In this document: one piece after another, positions 16,980-25,601 of the stretch
Layout of the letters: each line of letters begins with the position of its first letter
Numbering within the stretch: position 1 is the first letter of the stretch
Assembly: GCF_003885105.1 (NCBI RefSeq)
Contig: NZ_QWZQ01000013.1
Coordinates: 1 to 64,000, forward strand
Direction of reading: 5' to 3'
DNA from: Lactiplantibacillus garii
Lineage (GTDB): Bacteria > Bacillota > Bacilli > Lactobacillales > Lactobacillaceae
DNA length: 64,000 nucleotides
Notes under the pieces: model-generated
Told to the model about the DNA's origin: nothing
What the model saw: only the letters and a program-made list of their open reading frames with translations
Databases searched by the model: none
Made by a program: the position numbers and the translations under genes

Positions 16980-18572
16980 ATGATTATCGTTGCCGCTGCT
17001 GCCATTATTTTACCGTTGATCCTACTAGGGGGCTTGAACCTCCCCGCGACCCGCGGCATGAGTATTAGTGCCGTCGTCGTCATTATCACGAGTTACCTCT
17101 TCTGGCACCTGTCCCCCGCCGTGATTGGCGCTTCGATTCTTCAATCGCTGCACAAGGCGTTACCCATTTTATGGATCTTGTTCGGGGCCCTGCTCATGCT
17201 CAACAGTTTGCGTGCGACCGGGGCTATCGACCGCATTAACCAGGGGTTTCAAGCGTTATCAGCCGACATGCGCCTACAGACCATCTTGGTTGCCTTCCTA
17301 TTTGGGGGACTGATCGAAGGGGTCTCGGGCTTCGGGACGCCCGCCATGGTGACCGCACCGTTACTGATTGCACTCGGCTTTTCCCCGATGGCCGCCGTCA
17401 TTTTAGCCCTGGTAGCCGATTCAACACCGGCCGCATTTGGAGCCGTGGGGACGCCGCTGACCGTCGGGTTAAGTAACGTGACCGAAAAAGCCAGCACGTT
17501 AAATTTAATTGGTTTGCGGGTGACCCAATTAGACCTCTTCGTCGGTGCGTTAATGCCGGCCATTTTAATTCTAATTTTGATCCTCTGGTTTGGCCCAAAA
17601 GAGCACCGGTTTAAGCAGTGGCTCAGTGTGCTGCCCTGGGCCCTGGTGATTGGCTTCGTTTATAGCGGCATCGCCCTGCTAAGCGCGTGGTTGATCGGGT
17701 ACGAGTTTGTTTCCATCATTGCGCCGTTAGGAACGTTGATTATTGCCATTATTAGCATTCGTCGGCGCTGGCTGCTGCCAAAAAGCGTGCAAGCCCAGCC
17801 GTGGCAAGTCGCTAATTTTAGCCAGCAGGCCACCACGACGACGCGTACGATGTCCCTCTTAAAGGCCTGGTTCCCCTACTTGTTAGTCGTGGTACTGTTA
17901 CTGGCCAGTCGGGTCTGGGGCAGTTTACAACGATTCCTGACCAGCTACGTGAACCTATCGTGGCACCACATTTTGGGCTTTACCAGTATCAATTCCGACT
18001 GGGAATTTCTATACTCCCCCGGAACGGTGCTCGTCTTAGCCGCGGTAGTCGGGTTACTCGTCCAGGCTAAGTCCCTAAAGCCCCTCCTGCCAACCGCTAA
18101 AAAGGTCGTGGGGTCCATGGGCAATACCGCCTTTGCCTTAGCCGTCACCCTGGTCATGGTCCAGGTCTTCACCAATTCCGGGTTAAACCAGGCCAACTTA
18201 CCGAGCATGCCCATGTACATTGCAAAGTTCGTTGCGACCTACTTAGCCGGGATCTGGATCTTCATGGCCCCGTTCTTAGGCCAATTAGGGGCGTTTGTTA
18301 CCGGGAGTACCACCGTTTCAACGTTGACGTTTGGCCAGATTCAAGCGGACATCGCGGTCAACGCCCACCTGAATCCTAACGTGATTTTAGCCGCACAACT
18401 GATTGGCGCGGCCGCCGGAAACATGATCTGTGTGCACAACATCGTTGCCGTTAGTTCAGTCGTCAATTTAAGTGGTCAGGAAGGCGCGATTCTTCGTAAA
18501 ACGATTTTGCCAGGACTGACCTACGCCGCCCTCATCGGGATTGCCGGACTCGTCTTGATCAACTTGCTGTAA
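16980..18572 (+). CDS. lctP: L-lactate permease family transporter
   Basis: A 530-residue, roughly 13-helix transporter. Family blocks are clear: GGLIEGVSGFGTPAMVTAPLL near residue 120, LVADSTPAAFGAVGTPLTVG near 145, and FLGQLGAFVTGSTTVSTLTFG near 440. These proteins move lactate or glycolate with protons across the cytoplasmic membrane. ATG follows AAAAGGAGTTGACCGCTT. It is second in a two-gene unit with a membrane protein and is closed by a strong terminator. Confidence 0.93.
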   Translation: MIIVAAAAIILPLILLGGLNLPATRGMSISAVVVIITSYLFWHLSPAVIGASILQSLHKALPILWILFGALLMLNSLRATGAIDRINQGFQALSADMRLQTILVAFLFGGLIEGVSGFGTPAMVTAPLLIALGFSPMAAVILALVADSTPAAFGAVGTPLTVGLSNVTEKASTLNLIGLRVTQLDLFVGALMPAILILILILWFGPKEHRFKQWLSVLPWALVIGFVYSGIALLSAWLIGYEFVSIIAPLGTLIIAIISIRRRWLLPKSVQAQPWQVANFSQQATTTTRTMSLLKAWFPYLLVVVLLLASRVWGSLQRFLTSYVNLSWHHILGFTSINSDWEFLYSPGTVLVLAAVVGLLVQAKSLKPLLPTAKKVVGSMGNTAFALAVTLVMVQVFTNSGLNQANLPSMPMYIAKFVATYLAGIWIFMAPFLGQLGAFVTGSTTVSTLTFGQIQADIAVNAHLNPNVILAAQLIGAAAGNMICVHNIVAVSSVVNLSGQEGAILRKTILPGLTYAALIGIAGLVLINLL

Positions 18573-18575
18573 CCT

Positions 18576-18624
18576 AATAAAACCAACCAGTTAAGTCGCG
18601 TTGACTAACTGGTTGGTTTTATTT
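18576..18624 (+). terminator. Strong rho-independent terminator
   Basis: AATAAAACCAACCAGTTA pairs perfectly with TAACTGGTTGGTTTTATT around a 12-base loop. Confidence 0.93.
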
Positions 18625-18703
18625 TGGACAAATAATCCTGCAAAATGACGCGCAGTGGCTTAAAATAAGGTTAATCACTTTAACGTAAAGGAGGCTTTTT
18701 ACC

Positions 18704-19051
18704 GTGCAAGTCCGCTTAGTTCCAAGTTTACAACTGGGAGACCGGGTCGTGGGACCCACGACCGATCCCACCGCTAACCGGGCCCTCTACCTGCGTTACG
18801 CCAAACGGCTCCAGGCCCGCCTCGGCATCGGCTTCCAGGTCTACGTCGATGACAGCGAGGGCTACGCCTTACTGACGGCACCAGAATACGATACCCAAAC
18901 GTGCTGGGTGGTCGCCGACCTCGTTTACCAGGCCCTGACAAACGACCTACTGACCCACCACCGGATTATGGCAATCAGCGATTCAGCCGTACTCATGAAG
19001 GACACCCGCACAATTGAACAACAGTTAAAACCCGTGCCGCCCACTAAGTAA
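18704..19051 (+). CDS. Small soluble protein of unknown function
   Basis: A 115-residue protein from GTG 18704, preceded by AAAGGAGG. It appears alpha/beta (VQVRLVPSLQLGDRV...; FQVYVDDSEGYALLTAPEY). No motif recognised. It is a single gene between two terminator-bounded units and convergent with a small membrane protein gene. Confidence 0.65.
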   Translation: MQVRLVPSLQLGDRVVGPTTDPTANRALYLRYAKRLQARLGIGFQVYVDDSEGYALLTAPEYDTQTCWVVADLVYQALTNDLLTHHRIMAISDSAVLMKDTRTIEQQLKPVPPTK

Positions 19052-19055
19052 CTGC

Positions 19056-19304
19056 TCACTTTGCGTGGTAGTCCCGCTGAGCTAACCAGTGGTTTAAAGC
19101 CCGCACAGCCCAGATCAACAGGGTGATCACGGCCCAAAGCCCACCAATCAGCGCGAGTGTCCCTAATAAGCTTGACCAGCCCCCCGTAAAGGCGCGCCAA
19201 AGCACTCGTAGCGTCCCCCGGTCAACAAACAGGTCGGTAACGAGACTCAGTAAACTACCAGCCACCATCCAACCAACGGCATCGCGCGCAGACCGTTTAA
19301 ACAT
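19056..19304 (-). CDS. Two-helix small membrane protein
   Basis: About 82 residues with hydrophobic segments near 10-30 and 45-70 and a basic C-terminus (QRDYHAK). ATG 19304 lies 6 bases after a GGGGGGG ribosome site; ATG 19310 would lie directly on it. Function unknown. Confidence 0.6.
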   Translation of the reverse strand: MFKRSARDAVGWMVAGSLLSLVTDLFVDRGTLRVLWRAFTGGWSSLLGTLALIGGLWAVITLLIWAVRALNHWLAQRDYHAK

Positions 19305-19345
19305 CGCCATCCCCCCCTAACAATTATCATTAAGCTCAGGATATC

Positions 19346-19379
19346 AAAAAAGCTGCCGTTCTTCAACGACAGCTTTTTT
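19346..19379 (-). terminator. Rho-independent terminator of amino-acid permease gene
   Basis: AAAAAAGCTG and CAGCTTTTTT form the stem, with an inner ACG/CGT extension. It lies directly after the permease stop codon and is also symmetrical for the other strand. Confidence 0.88.
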
Positions 19380-19387
19380 ATGGACGT

Positions 19388-20734
19388 TTAAGCACGCTGG
19401 TGCCGACGCATCCCCGTTTCAATGACTAATAATAAGATGAACCAGACAACCGAGCCAATCACGGCCCAGCGGTTAACACTGTCAAAACACAAAACGACCG
19501 TGACGGCTAAGAAAAAGATGAGCGTAGCCACGTTGGACAGTGGGAACAACGGTAGTTTAAACGGGTTGTGACTGCTGTCCTGCGTCGTTTTATAAACGTA
19601 GTGACACACTAATAATGAGCACCACACGATAATGAAGTTGGTCGTCGCCACGTTAGAGATCAGCGTAAAGACCGTACTAGGAATCACGTAGTTCAGCACC
19701 ACGATAATGAGCAGGATCAGCGACGAGAAACCTAACGCCCGGGCCGGCACGTTGTAGCGGTTGACTTTGCCCATCCACTTGGGCGCGTTTTTTCCGTGTG
19801 CCAGTGTAAACAACGTTCGGCTGGTACTAAAGATTGCACTGTTGCAGGCCGATAACGCCGCCGTCAAAACGACGAAGTTAATGATACTGGCAGCCGCTTT
19901 GATCCCGATGTCGCTAAAGACCTGTACAAACGGTGACTGGGACGTCGTGATCTGGTCCCACGGATAAATCGCCATGATAACAAACAGCGCCCCCACGTAA
20001 AAGAAGGAGATCCGGATGGGTAAGCTGTTAATCGCCCGCGGTAACTCGGTCTCGGGGTTTTCCGCTTCACCAGCGGTAATCCCGACCATTTCAATTCCGG
20101 TAAACGCGAAGATCACCAGTGAAAACGACGTCAAAAAGCCGCCCAGCCCCTTGGGAAAGAAGCCCCCGTGCGACACTAAGTTCGTAACGGTCACCTGTTG
20201 TCCACCCACGTGCGCGGACGAGCCAATCAAAATGGCCCCGGTAACGATCAACGCCACGATGGCAACCACTTTGATCATTGAAAACCAGTATTCTAATTCC
20301 CCGAAGGCGCTGACCGATAGAAGGTTAAACACCAGTAAAATTAAAATGATCACTAACGGCGTGACCCACTGCGGAATCCACGGGAACCAGTAACGAATGT
20401 AGATGCCGCTGGCCGTTAGATCGGCCATTGCTAAACTGATCCAGCATAGCCAGTACGTCCAGCCAATGGCAAACTCAAATTTTTTACCGAGGTATAAATT
20501 AATAAATTCTAAGAAAGAATGGAGCTTCGTATTGGAGAGTAATAGTTCTCCCAAGGCCCGCATCATCAGGTAACAAAAAAAGCCCCCGATGGCGTACGCC
20601 AATAAAATTGATGGTCCGGCCTGCTTAATGGCCGCTCCCGAACCAAGAAATAAGCCCGTACCAATCGCGCCACCGAGTGCGATCATCTGCACGTGGCGGC
20701 GTTTTAGCTTGCGAGCGAGCTGTTGATTTTCCAT
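19388..20734 (-). CDS. APC-superfamily amino-acid permease (AAT family)
   Basis: A 448-residue, 12-helix permease. The N-terminal signature LKRRHVQMIALGGAIGTGLFLGSG is diagnostic of the AAT family; FTGIEMVGITAGEAENPE near residue 215 matches the conserved helix 6 region. It imports an amino acid with protons. Specificity (aromatic, GABA, Lys or Pro) cannot be decided. The 5' leader of over 200 bases contains hairpins but I could not identify a T-box or other riboswitch. Confidence 0.92.
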   Translation of the reverse strand: MENQQLARKLKRRHVQMIALGGAIGTGLFLGSGAAIKQAGPSILLAYAIGGFFCYLMMRALGELLLSNTKLHSFLEFINLYLGKKFEFAIGWTYWLCWISLAMADLTASGIYIRYWFPWIPQWVTPLVIILILLVFNLLSVSAFGELEYWFSMIKVVAIVALIVTGAILIGSSAHVGGQQVTVTNLVSHGGFFPKGLGGFLTSFSLVIFAFTGIEMVGITAGEAENPETELPRAINSLPIRISFFYVGALFVIMAIYPWDQITTSQSPFVQVFSDIGIKAAASIINFVVLTAALSACNSAIFSTSRTLFTLAHGKNAPKWMGKVNRYNVPARALGFSSLILLIIVVLNYVIPSTVFTLISNVATTNFIIVWCSLLVCHYVYKTTQDSSHNPFKLPLFPLSNVATLIFFLAVTVVLCFDSVNRWAVIGSVVWFILLLVIETGMRRHQRA

Positions 20735-21050
20735 ATAACCTCAACTTTCCTTAACACTGAACGGTTTTACTGACCCGTTCATAAATTTTGGTGCCAGTTT
20801 CTGGCTAACCGCCAGCCGTTTTGGCCCAATATAATGAAACTAATTGTACTACAAATCCGTATTAATCGCATTTAATAAAAGTCCATTGTATAAAACTTCT
20901 GGTTAACCTTCAAGTGACGCCCCAAGCGGCTCACATTACGGCGACCGGGTTAAAAGTGCCCGGGGCAGTCCCGGATATTGATTGCGCTTCCCCGTAGAAT
21001 TTGGTATCGTAAGGTACTTTAAGATAAAACCATTAAAAGGAGCCTTACAC
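20735..21050. other. Intergenic region between divergent permease and DUF368 genes
   Basis: No gene is supported here. On the minus strand TGAACGG...CCGTTCA (20756-20779) and a CTGGC-rich hairpin lie in the permease leader; neither ends in a T run. The plus-strand gene should have its promoter in the right-hand part, but no good -35/-10 was found. Confidence 0.45.
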
Positions 21051-21908
21051 ATGCAACGTCAAACGACTGATAATTTCTGGAGCCGCTTTTTTAAAGGGGT
21101 CGTCATCGCGCTGGGGTTTATTTTACCCGGCGTTTCCGGCGGCGTGTTAGCCGCCATTTTGGGCATTTACGAACGCCTACTAGGCTTTATGGCCCACTTT
21201 CGGCAAAACTTCAAACGCGATTTCTGGTACTTTGTTCCGGTCGGTTTAGGGGGCGTGGCCGGGATCGCCCTGCTATCGGCACCGCTGGAATACTTGCTCG
21301 CCCACGCCCAGGTCATCGTTTTGTGGGGCTTCGCCGGGGCCATCGTGGGAACCTTGCCGGCCCTGATCAAAACGGCCGGTAACCAGGGACCGCGCGATGC
21401 CGGGGACTACCTTTGGTTTTTCGGGACCTTCATCGTCAGTGCCGGATTACTCTACTTTATGAGTGAATTATTCGGAACCTTACCCGCAAACTTTGGCGGT
21501 TTTATCGTTGCCGGGGCGCTCATTGCGCTGGGGGTGCTAGTTCCCGGGCTAAGTCCCTCCAACCTGCTGCTGATTTTGGGATTGTTTACGCCCATGCTGA
21601 CCGGGTTCAAAAAACTAGACGTGCTGGGCGTCTACTTACCGATCGCTATCGGGGGCGTACTGGCCATGGTGCTATTCTCAAAATTAATGGACCACTTACT
21701 GACCCGGTTCCACTCGCGGGTCTACCACTTCATCCTGGGGATCGTAACGGCCAGCACGCTGTTGATCTTAATTCCGAACCCCTACGCCGCGGAAAGCATC
21801 TCTTACGCAAACGCAACGCTAAGCACCTACCTATTTAGTGGGCTGGCCTTAGTCGCCGGGGGGCTGCTCGGTTATTGGATGAGTACCCTGGAAGAAAAAT
21901 ACAAGTAG
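21051..21908 (+). CDS. DUF368 membrane protein, candidate polyprenyl-phosphate transporter (PopT-like)
   Basis: A 285-residue polytopic protein. The two half-repeats of DUF368 are clear: LPGVSGGVLAAILGIYERLL near residue 30 and LVPGLSPSNLLLILGLFTPM near 165. DUF368 proteins have been reported as undecaprenyl-phosphate translocases that recycle the lipid carrier for wall synthesis; this function is transferred from family knowledge. ATG 21051 follows AAAAGGAG. An upstream extension to 20982 has no ribosome site. The convergent DUF1003 gene ends 3 bp away. Confidence 0.85.
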   Translation: MQRQTTDNFWSRFFKGVVIALGFILPGVSGGVLAAILGIYERLLGFMAHFRQNFKRDFWYFVPVGLGGVAGIALLSAPLEYLLAHAQVIVLWGFAGAIVGTLPALIKTAGNQGPRDAGDYLWFFGTFIVSAGLLYFMSELFGTLPANFGGFIVAGALIALGVLVPGLSPSNLLLILGLFTPMLTGFKKLDVLGVYLPIAIGGVLAMVLFSKLMDHLLTRFHSRVYHFILGIVTASTLLILIPNPYAAESISYANATLSTYLFSGLALVAGGLLGYWMSTLEEKYK

Positions 21909-21911
21909 GAG

Positions 21912-22649
21912 TTACTGCTGGTTGCGCTTGCGTTTAGGCTGCAACCGCCTTAATTCGTTGACTTGGGCCTGGATCTCACCGAGCATCTCGGTCTGCATTT
22001 TTTGAATCTCCAACATATTGGGTTCGTCTTGTTGGATCAAATGGTCAACCTTGGAATGCAGCACCCGAATTTCTTCTTCCGACTTGGCGTTGACCCGAAA
22101 ATCGTTTCGCGCTTCTAACCGGTCGTATTCGGCGGCCCGGTTTTGACTCATCATAATTAGCGGGGCTTGGATCGCCGCGACCATGCTCAAAAAGAGGTTT
22201 AATAAAATAAAGGGATACGGATCAAAGTGGTGCGTAAAAATGGGGATCACGTTAATGATCATCCAGGCAAGCATGACCGCGACAAACGAGATAATGAACG
22301 CCCAGCTCCCGCCAAACTGGGCCACACCGTCCGCGATCCGTTGACCAAAGGTGAGCGATTCTTCCAGCTCTTCGTGCGCATCAACGACCTGGTAACTGTT
22401 CTTAGCCAAAATTTTCGACAAATGTTTATTGACCTTGTCGTTTTCACGGTAATCCGCGGCAATCATTTTATCCATTTTAGCTAAACGGTAGTGTACCAAG
22501 TGTTCGCTACAAATAAAACTATGGTCGTGGGCCCGCGGAAAATCCTGTTCCACGGCGGCCCGTAGTTGCGGTTCCAATTCGATGAGCTGCATCCCGTCAA
22601 CCATTTCGTAACGTTGTTGATCCACGATGCAGATGGCAGTTCTTGACAT
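21912..22649 (-). CDS. DUF1003 membrane protein
   Basis: A 245-residue protein. The central part has two transmembrane helices joined by FDPYPFILLNLFLSMVAAIQAPLIMMSQNR, the DUF1003 signature, followed by AEYDRLEARNDFRVNAKSEEEI. A long helical, charged C-terminus suggests coiled coil. ATG 22649 is used because AAAGGAG lies 10 bases upstream; GTG 22658 would sit on the ribosome site. Function unknown. Confidence 0.85.
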   Translation of the reverse strand: MSRTAICIVDQQRYEMVDGMQLIELEPQLRAAVEQDFPRAHDHSFICSEHLVHYRLAKMDKMIAADYRENDKVNKHLSKILAKNSYQVVDAHEELEESLTFGQRIADGVAQFGGSWAFIISFVAVMLAWMIINVIPIFTHHFDPYPFILLNLFLSMVAAIQAPLIMMSQNRAAEYDRLEARNDFRVNAKSEEEIRVLHSKVDHLIQQDEPNMLEIQKMQTEMLGEIQAQVNELRRLQPKRKRNQQ

Positions 22650-22714
22650 GTTGTTCACGCTCCTTTACTTTCATTATACAACTTCCCCAGCTTGTCGCCT
22701 TGCGAAGACCAACC

Positions 22715-22758
22715 TAAAAAAGGCATCACCGACGATCATGCGCCGGTGGTGCCTTTTT
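22715..22758 (-). terminator. Rho-independent terminator of DUF960 gene
   Basis: AAAAAGGCA(T)CACCG pairs with CGGTG(G)TGCCTTTTT, with A/T tracts on both sides. Confidence 0.88.
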
Positions 22759-22766
22759 AAACGGTC

Positions 22767-23075
22767 TTAGACGGATAATTCGTTCATTAACATCATGGTC
22801 TGATACTGCCCATCGTCTAACACGGCGATGGTTTCCGGAAACTCCCGTTGGTAAGCTTCCGGCAGGTCAAATTCAAAAATTGAATCATGGCGATCATCAA
22901 AAACCACCGTCACGTGGCCGGCACGCCGAATCAGGGCAAACTGTAACACCCGTGGCAGTGACACGACGCCCTGCAAATCATCGTCAATAATCTTCCAAAT
23001 ACCATCAATTACGGAACTGGGGAGCTTAGAAGCTAGCCCCAAAGTCGCGTAACGGTCTGCGTTTGCGTTAAACAT
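22767..23075 (-). CDS. DUF960-like small protein
   Basis: About 102 residues starting MFNANADRYATLGLASKLP with IWKIIDDDL, QFALIRRAGHVTVVF and an acidic C-terminal part. The pattern resembles DUF960 proteins of Firmicutes, whose function is unknown. ATG 23075 follows GAGGTGAGCGGG. It lies 27 bp after the gene at 23102-23434 on the same strand, so co-transcription is likely. Confidence 0.6.
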   Translation of the reverse strand: MFNANADRYATLGLASKLPSSVIDGIWKIIDDDLQGVVSLPRVLQFALIRRAGHVTVVFDDRHDSIFEFDLPEAYQREFPETIAVLDDGQYQTMMLMNELSV

Positions 23076-23101
23076 CCCGCTCACCTCGTTATTCAAGTGA
23101 C

Positions 23102-23434
23102 TTAGTTGTCGCGCACGATTACGGCAACTTCCTTTTCGATGCGAATAAACAGGCCCTGTGAATCCTTACGGAAGTCCGCTTCCAGGTCCGCTAGAGTTGG
23201 CTTAATTTGGCCAACCACGCTGCCGGTCGTCCCGTAAATATCGATATTTTGGTGGTTGGGGTCCCACTTAACGGTCCAGTAGCTGCCTTCAAGGGCCTCG
23301 TCAACGAAGTACTGGGTCCCTGCTAGAACCGCATCGTTGATCACACTGCTTTCATCCGCGGTCATCCCGGCGTCTAATTCCCACTTTAGTTTTTGACCAA
23401 CTTCTAACATGTCGCCCGGAATTAAATTTTGCAC
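23102..23434 (-). CDS. Small acidic protein of unknown function
   Basis: About 110 residues from GTG 23434, supported by GGAGG eight bases upstream. It is rich in Asp/Glu and beta-prone residues (YWTVKWDPNHQNIDIYG). No domain recognised. Probably the first gene of a unit with the DUF960-like gene. Confidence 0.6.
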   Translation of the reverse strand: MQNLIPGDMLEVGQKLKWELDAGMTADESSVINDAVLAGTQYFVDEALEGSYWTVKWDPNHQNIDIYGTTGSVVGQIKPTLADLEADFRKDSQGLFIRIEKEVAVIVRDN

Positions 23435-23509
23435 GCTACATTCCTCCACTCATCATTTTACTTATAAATGATTACTAATACTTACCTATCATGATACCAT
23501 ACTCCCCGT

Positions 23510-24310
23510 TTAAAAACGGTTCTGCGACTTAAAAGCCGGCCGCTCCGTCGCGAATTTTTGCCGCACTTCCGCCGCAATTTCCCGCATTCGTTCGGGCGTA
23601 TCGGCCTGGGATAAACGGTAACCAATGTAGTACGGCGACACGTTAAACAACGGGATCACCTTGCAAACGACCCGGTCACCGAGGGGGTAAAAGAACAGGT
23701 TGTAACTGTCGCACCGGCCCTTAAAGTAGTCGTTTAGGCAGTAGCGGACGACCGTTTGGACCGCGTCGGCCATCCGGGCGTGGTCGGTCCACGCCGTTGC
23801 CACGTTGAACTCGACAAACCCCATGACCGGTTGGTCCGAAACGGTCACCCGTAACGCCCCGGTACTGATGATCGGGTAACCGGAAAAGTTAGCCGGAACA
23901 ACGTTAGCGTAACCGTCAACGTCGTCCAGGCCGACAATTTGCATGTGGGGGTGGCGCAAACTACCACCGGAATGCGGCCCAAAGTTTTTATATAACAAAA
24001 CGGAGGCGTACTTGCCACTGGCAATCGTTTCCTGCCAGTGTTGCAGCGCAAACGCGAAGACGGCTTGATTTTGAGCTTCCGGGTACGTCGCCACGTCGCC
24101 TGCATGGTCGGCCGTTTCAATAATAATGGTCTGCCAGGTTGCCTGCAAAGTTGGAAACTTATTTAACAGCCAGATACGGTCCTGGTCCTTAGCTAAAATA
24201 TCCGTTAAGCTGCTCGGATCACAAAACGGGCAGGCATTACCGGTATGGCGAATATTTTCCGGCTTTCCCTTGGCAATGTTAGTATCAAAAATTAGCGGGT
24301 GTGCTTGCAT
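23510..24310 (-). CDS. GalT-like HIT-superfamily protein (DUF4931 type)
   Basis: A 266-residue protein. CPFCDP near residue 27 fits a metal-binding pair, and GGSLRHPHMQIVGL near residue 117 contains H-P-H-x-Q, the nucleophile motif of galactose-1-phosphate uridylyltransferases. Overall length is shorter than GalT (about 350 or more). It is probably a nucleotidyl-transferase or hydrolase of unknown substrate. ATG 24310 follows AAAGGA with 10-base spacing. Confidence 0.7.
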   Translation of the reverse strand: MQAHPLIFDTNIAKGKPENIRHTGNACPFCDPSSLTDILAKDQDRIWLLNKFPTLQATWQTIIIETADHAGDVATYPEAQNQAVFAFALQHWQETIASGKYASVLLYKNFGPHSGGSLRHPHMQIVGLDDVDGYANVVPANFSGYPIISTGALRVTVSDQPVMGFVEFNVATAWTDHARMADAVQTVVRYCLNDYFKGRCDSYNLFFYPLGDRVVCKVIPLFNVSPYYIGYRLSQADTPERMREIAAEVRQKFATERPAFKSQNRF

Positions 24311-24337
24311 CTTAATCAATTCCTTTCAAACGTGACA

Positions 24338-24370
24338 CAAAAATAGAGCCCGGGGGACCCCGAACTCTAC
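24338..24370 (-). terminator. Rho-independent terminator of hicB-like gene
   Basis: On the minus strand TAGAG..CGGGG pairs with CCCCG..CTCTA, with two G-U pairs and a 3-base loop, followed by TTTTT. Confidence 0.85.
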
Positions 24371-24380
24371 GTTAAACTAA

Positions 24381-24668
24381 TTAATTCATCGGTTCTGGCG
24401 TATTCGCCCCCGGACCAAACTTCACGTCGGCCATCGTGATCCAAACCACGAATTCACTCGAAGCTAAACGCCAGTATTGTGGGTTGGATGCCGCGGGTAA
24501 CGGCTGTTCAAAAAGAGCAATGGCTAACGCGTTAGCCGCATTATCCGCAGCGACTTGGACACTAGCGCCAAAAGTTTGCGCGGCGGGAACATCGGGAAAG
24601 CGCACGTCCCAATACGTTCCCTCGTCCCGAAAGATTGCGGGGTACTTCACTTCCACATTGCGATCCAT
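24381..24668 (-). CDS. HicB-like orphan antitoxin-type protein
   Basis: A 95-residue protein whose N-terminal half has the HicB fold pattern: VKYPAIFRDEGTYWDVRFPDVPAAQTFG, then a helix ANALAIALFE. HicB normally neutralises the HicA mRNA interferase and represses the pair. No HicA-sized gene adjoins it, and the C-terminus lacks an obvious DNA-binding motif, so it may be a solitary HicB-like protein. ATG follows GGAGTGATGGAAG. Confidence 0.7.
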   Translation of the reverse strand: MDRNVEVKYPAIFRDEGTYWDVRFPDVPAAQTFGASVQVAADNAANALAIALFEQPLPAASNPQYWRLASSEFVVWITMADVKFGPGANTPEPMN

Positions 24669-24732
24669 CTTCCATCACTCCGATTCACTCACTTAATAAG
24701 TTTATTATACGCAATAATCAAATTAAAACGAC

Positions 24733-25470
24733 CTATTCAGCTTTATCAACGTTATATTTCGAGCCACTCGTCGTGACCTTGTAATTCCCCTTGATCGATT
24801 GACCGTAACTCTGCGCGTCCTTTAAATTATCGAACGTTTGGGTCCCATTCGAACTGGAGCTAGCCGATGAGCTGCTGTCCTTGGAAGCACTGGAAGCCGT
24901 TGACGACGACGTACTGCTCGTTGCGTGACTGCTAGTCGTGGTTGTATGGCTACTGTTAGTGGTCGACGAACTAGTCGTGGTCGTGGCATGATTATTAGTC
25001 GACGTTGTGGGGCTACTATTCGTTGTCGTTCCCGCCGTTGTGGTTCCCGTGGCGTTATCAGTGGTTGTTTGATCACTAGTCGTTGTCCCGTCAGTGGTGT
25101 CACTATCAGTCGTATCACTGTCAGTGGTATCGCTATCGGACGAACTCTTGGACTTCTTTTTCTTCGACGAACTTGAAGACTTTGAGGATGAATTTTTACG
25201 GGCTTTACTGCTGCTGGACGACGTCGCCGTTTCTACTAAATCTTGGCTCGTTGACGCCTTGACGAAGTAAATGATCGAGCCACCCAAAGCCACCACGATT
25301 AAAGCCAATAACCATAACGAAACGTGACGTTTTTTCTTCGGCGACTTTGGTGACTGCGGTTTTTTCGGGTCCTGGGGGCCGCTTGACCGGCCAGTCCGTC
25401 CCCGCTTTTTGCCAGTCGCTTCTTGCCGCGCTTTTAAGCGTGACATCCGCGTCGGTTCTTGTTCAGGCAT
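24733..25470 (-). CDS. Single-pass membrane protein with long Ser/Thr-rich extracellular linker
   Basis: A 245-residue protein. Residues 1-50 are basic and cytoplasmic (RLKARQEATGKKRGR...PKKKRH). One helix (about 52-70) follows, then a 135-residue Ser/Thr/Lys low-complexity linker including DSDTTDSDTTDSDTTD. A short C-terminal domain (TFDNLKDAQSYGQSIKGNYKV) ends the protein. The topology is type II. The linker resembles glycosylated wall-spanning regions; function unknown. Confidence 0.7.
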   Translation of the reverse strand: MPEQEPTRMSRLKARQEATGKKRGRTGRSSGPQDPKKPQSPKSPKKKRHVSLWLLALIVVALGGSIIYFVKASTSQDLVETATSSSSSKARKNSSSKSSSSSKKKKSKSSSDSDTTDSDTTDSDTTDGTTTSDQTTTDNATGTTTAGTTTNSSPTTSTNNHATTTTSSSTTNSSHTTTTSSHATSSTSSSTASSASKDSSSSASSSSNGTQTFDNLKDAQSYGQSIKGNYKVTTSGSKYNVDKAE

Positions 25471-25566
25471 TAACTATCGCACTTCCTTTCTTGCTTTCGC
25501 CAGTTTACCATATTTTAACGACCTTGTCCCGGTCCATTCGGGGTAACTGACGAAATAATTCACGGT

Positions 25567-25597
25567 AAAAGACCCGTCCGGCATCGCCGGCGGGTCC
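25567..25597 (-). terminator. Rho-independent terminator of DUF975 gene
   Basis: On the minus strand GACCCG(C)CCGGC-type arms pair around a 3-base loop and are followed by TTTTA. It lies five bases past the stop codon. Confidence 0.85.
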
Positions 25598-25601
25598 GTG
25601 G

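Noticed and set aside
20735-20981. Possible riboswitch in the amino-acid permease leader
   Set aside because: Hairpins are present, but none matches a T-box, lysine or other class I can recognise, and no terminator with a T run precedes the start codon.
24925-25176. Arg/Ser-rich plus-strand frame
   Set aside because: It is the complement of the Ser/Thr-rich linker codons of the minus-strand membrane protein, with no start signals.
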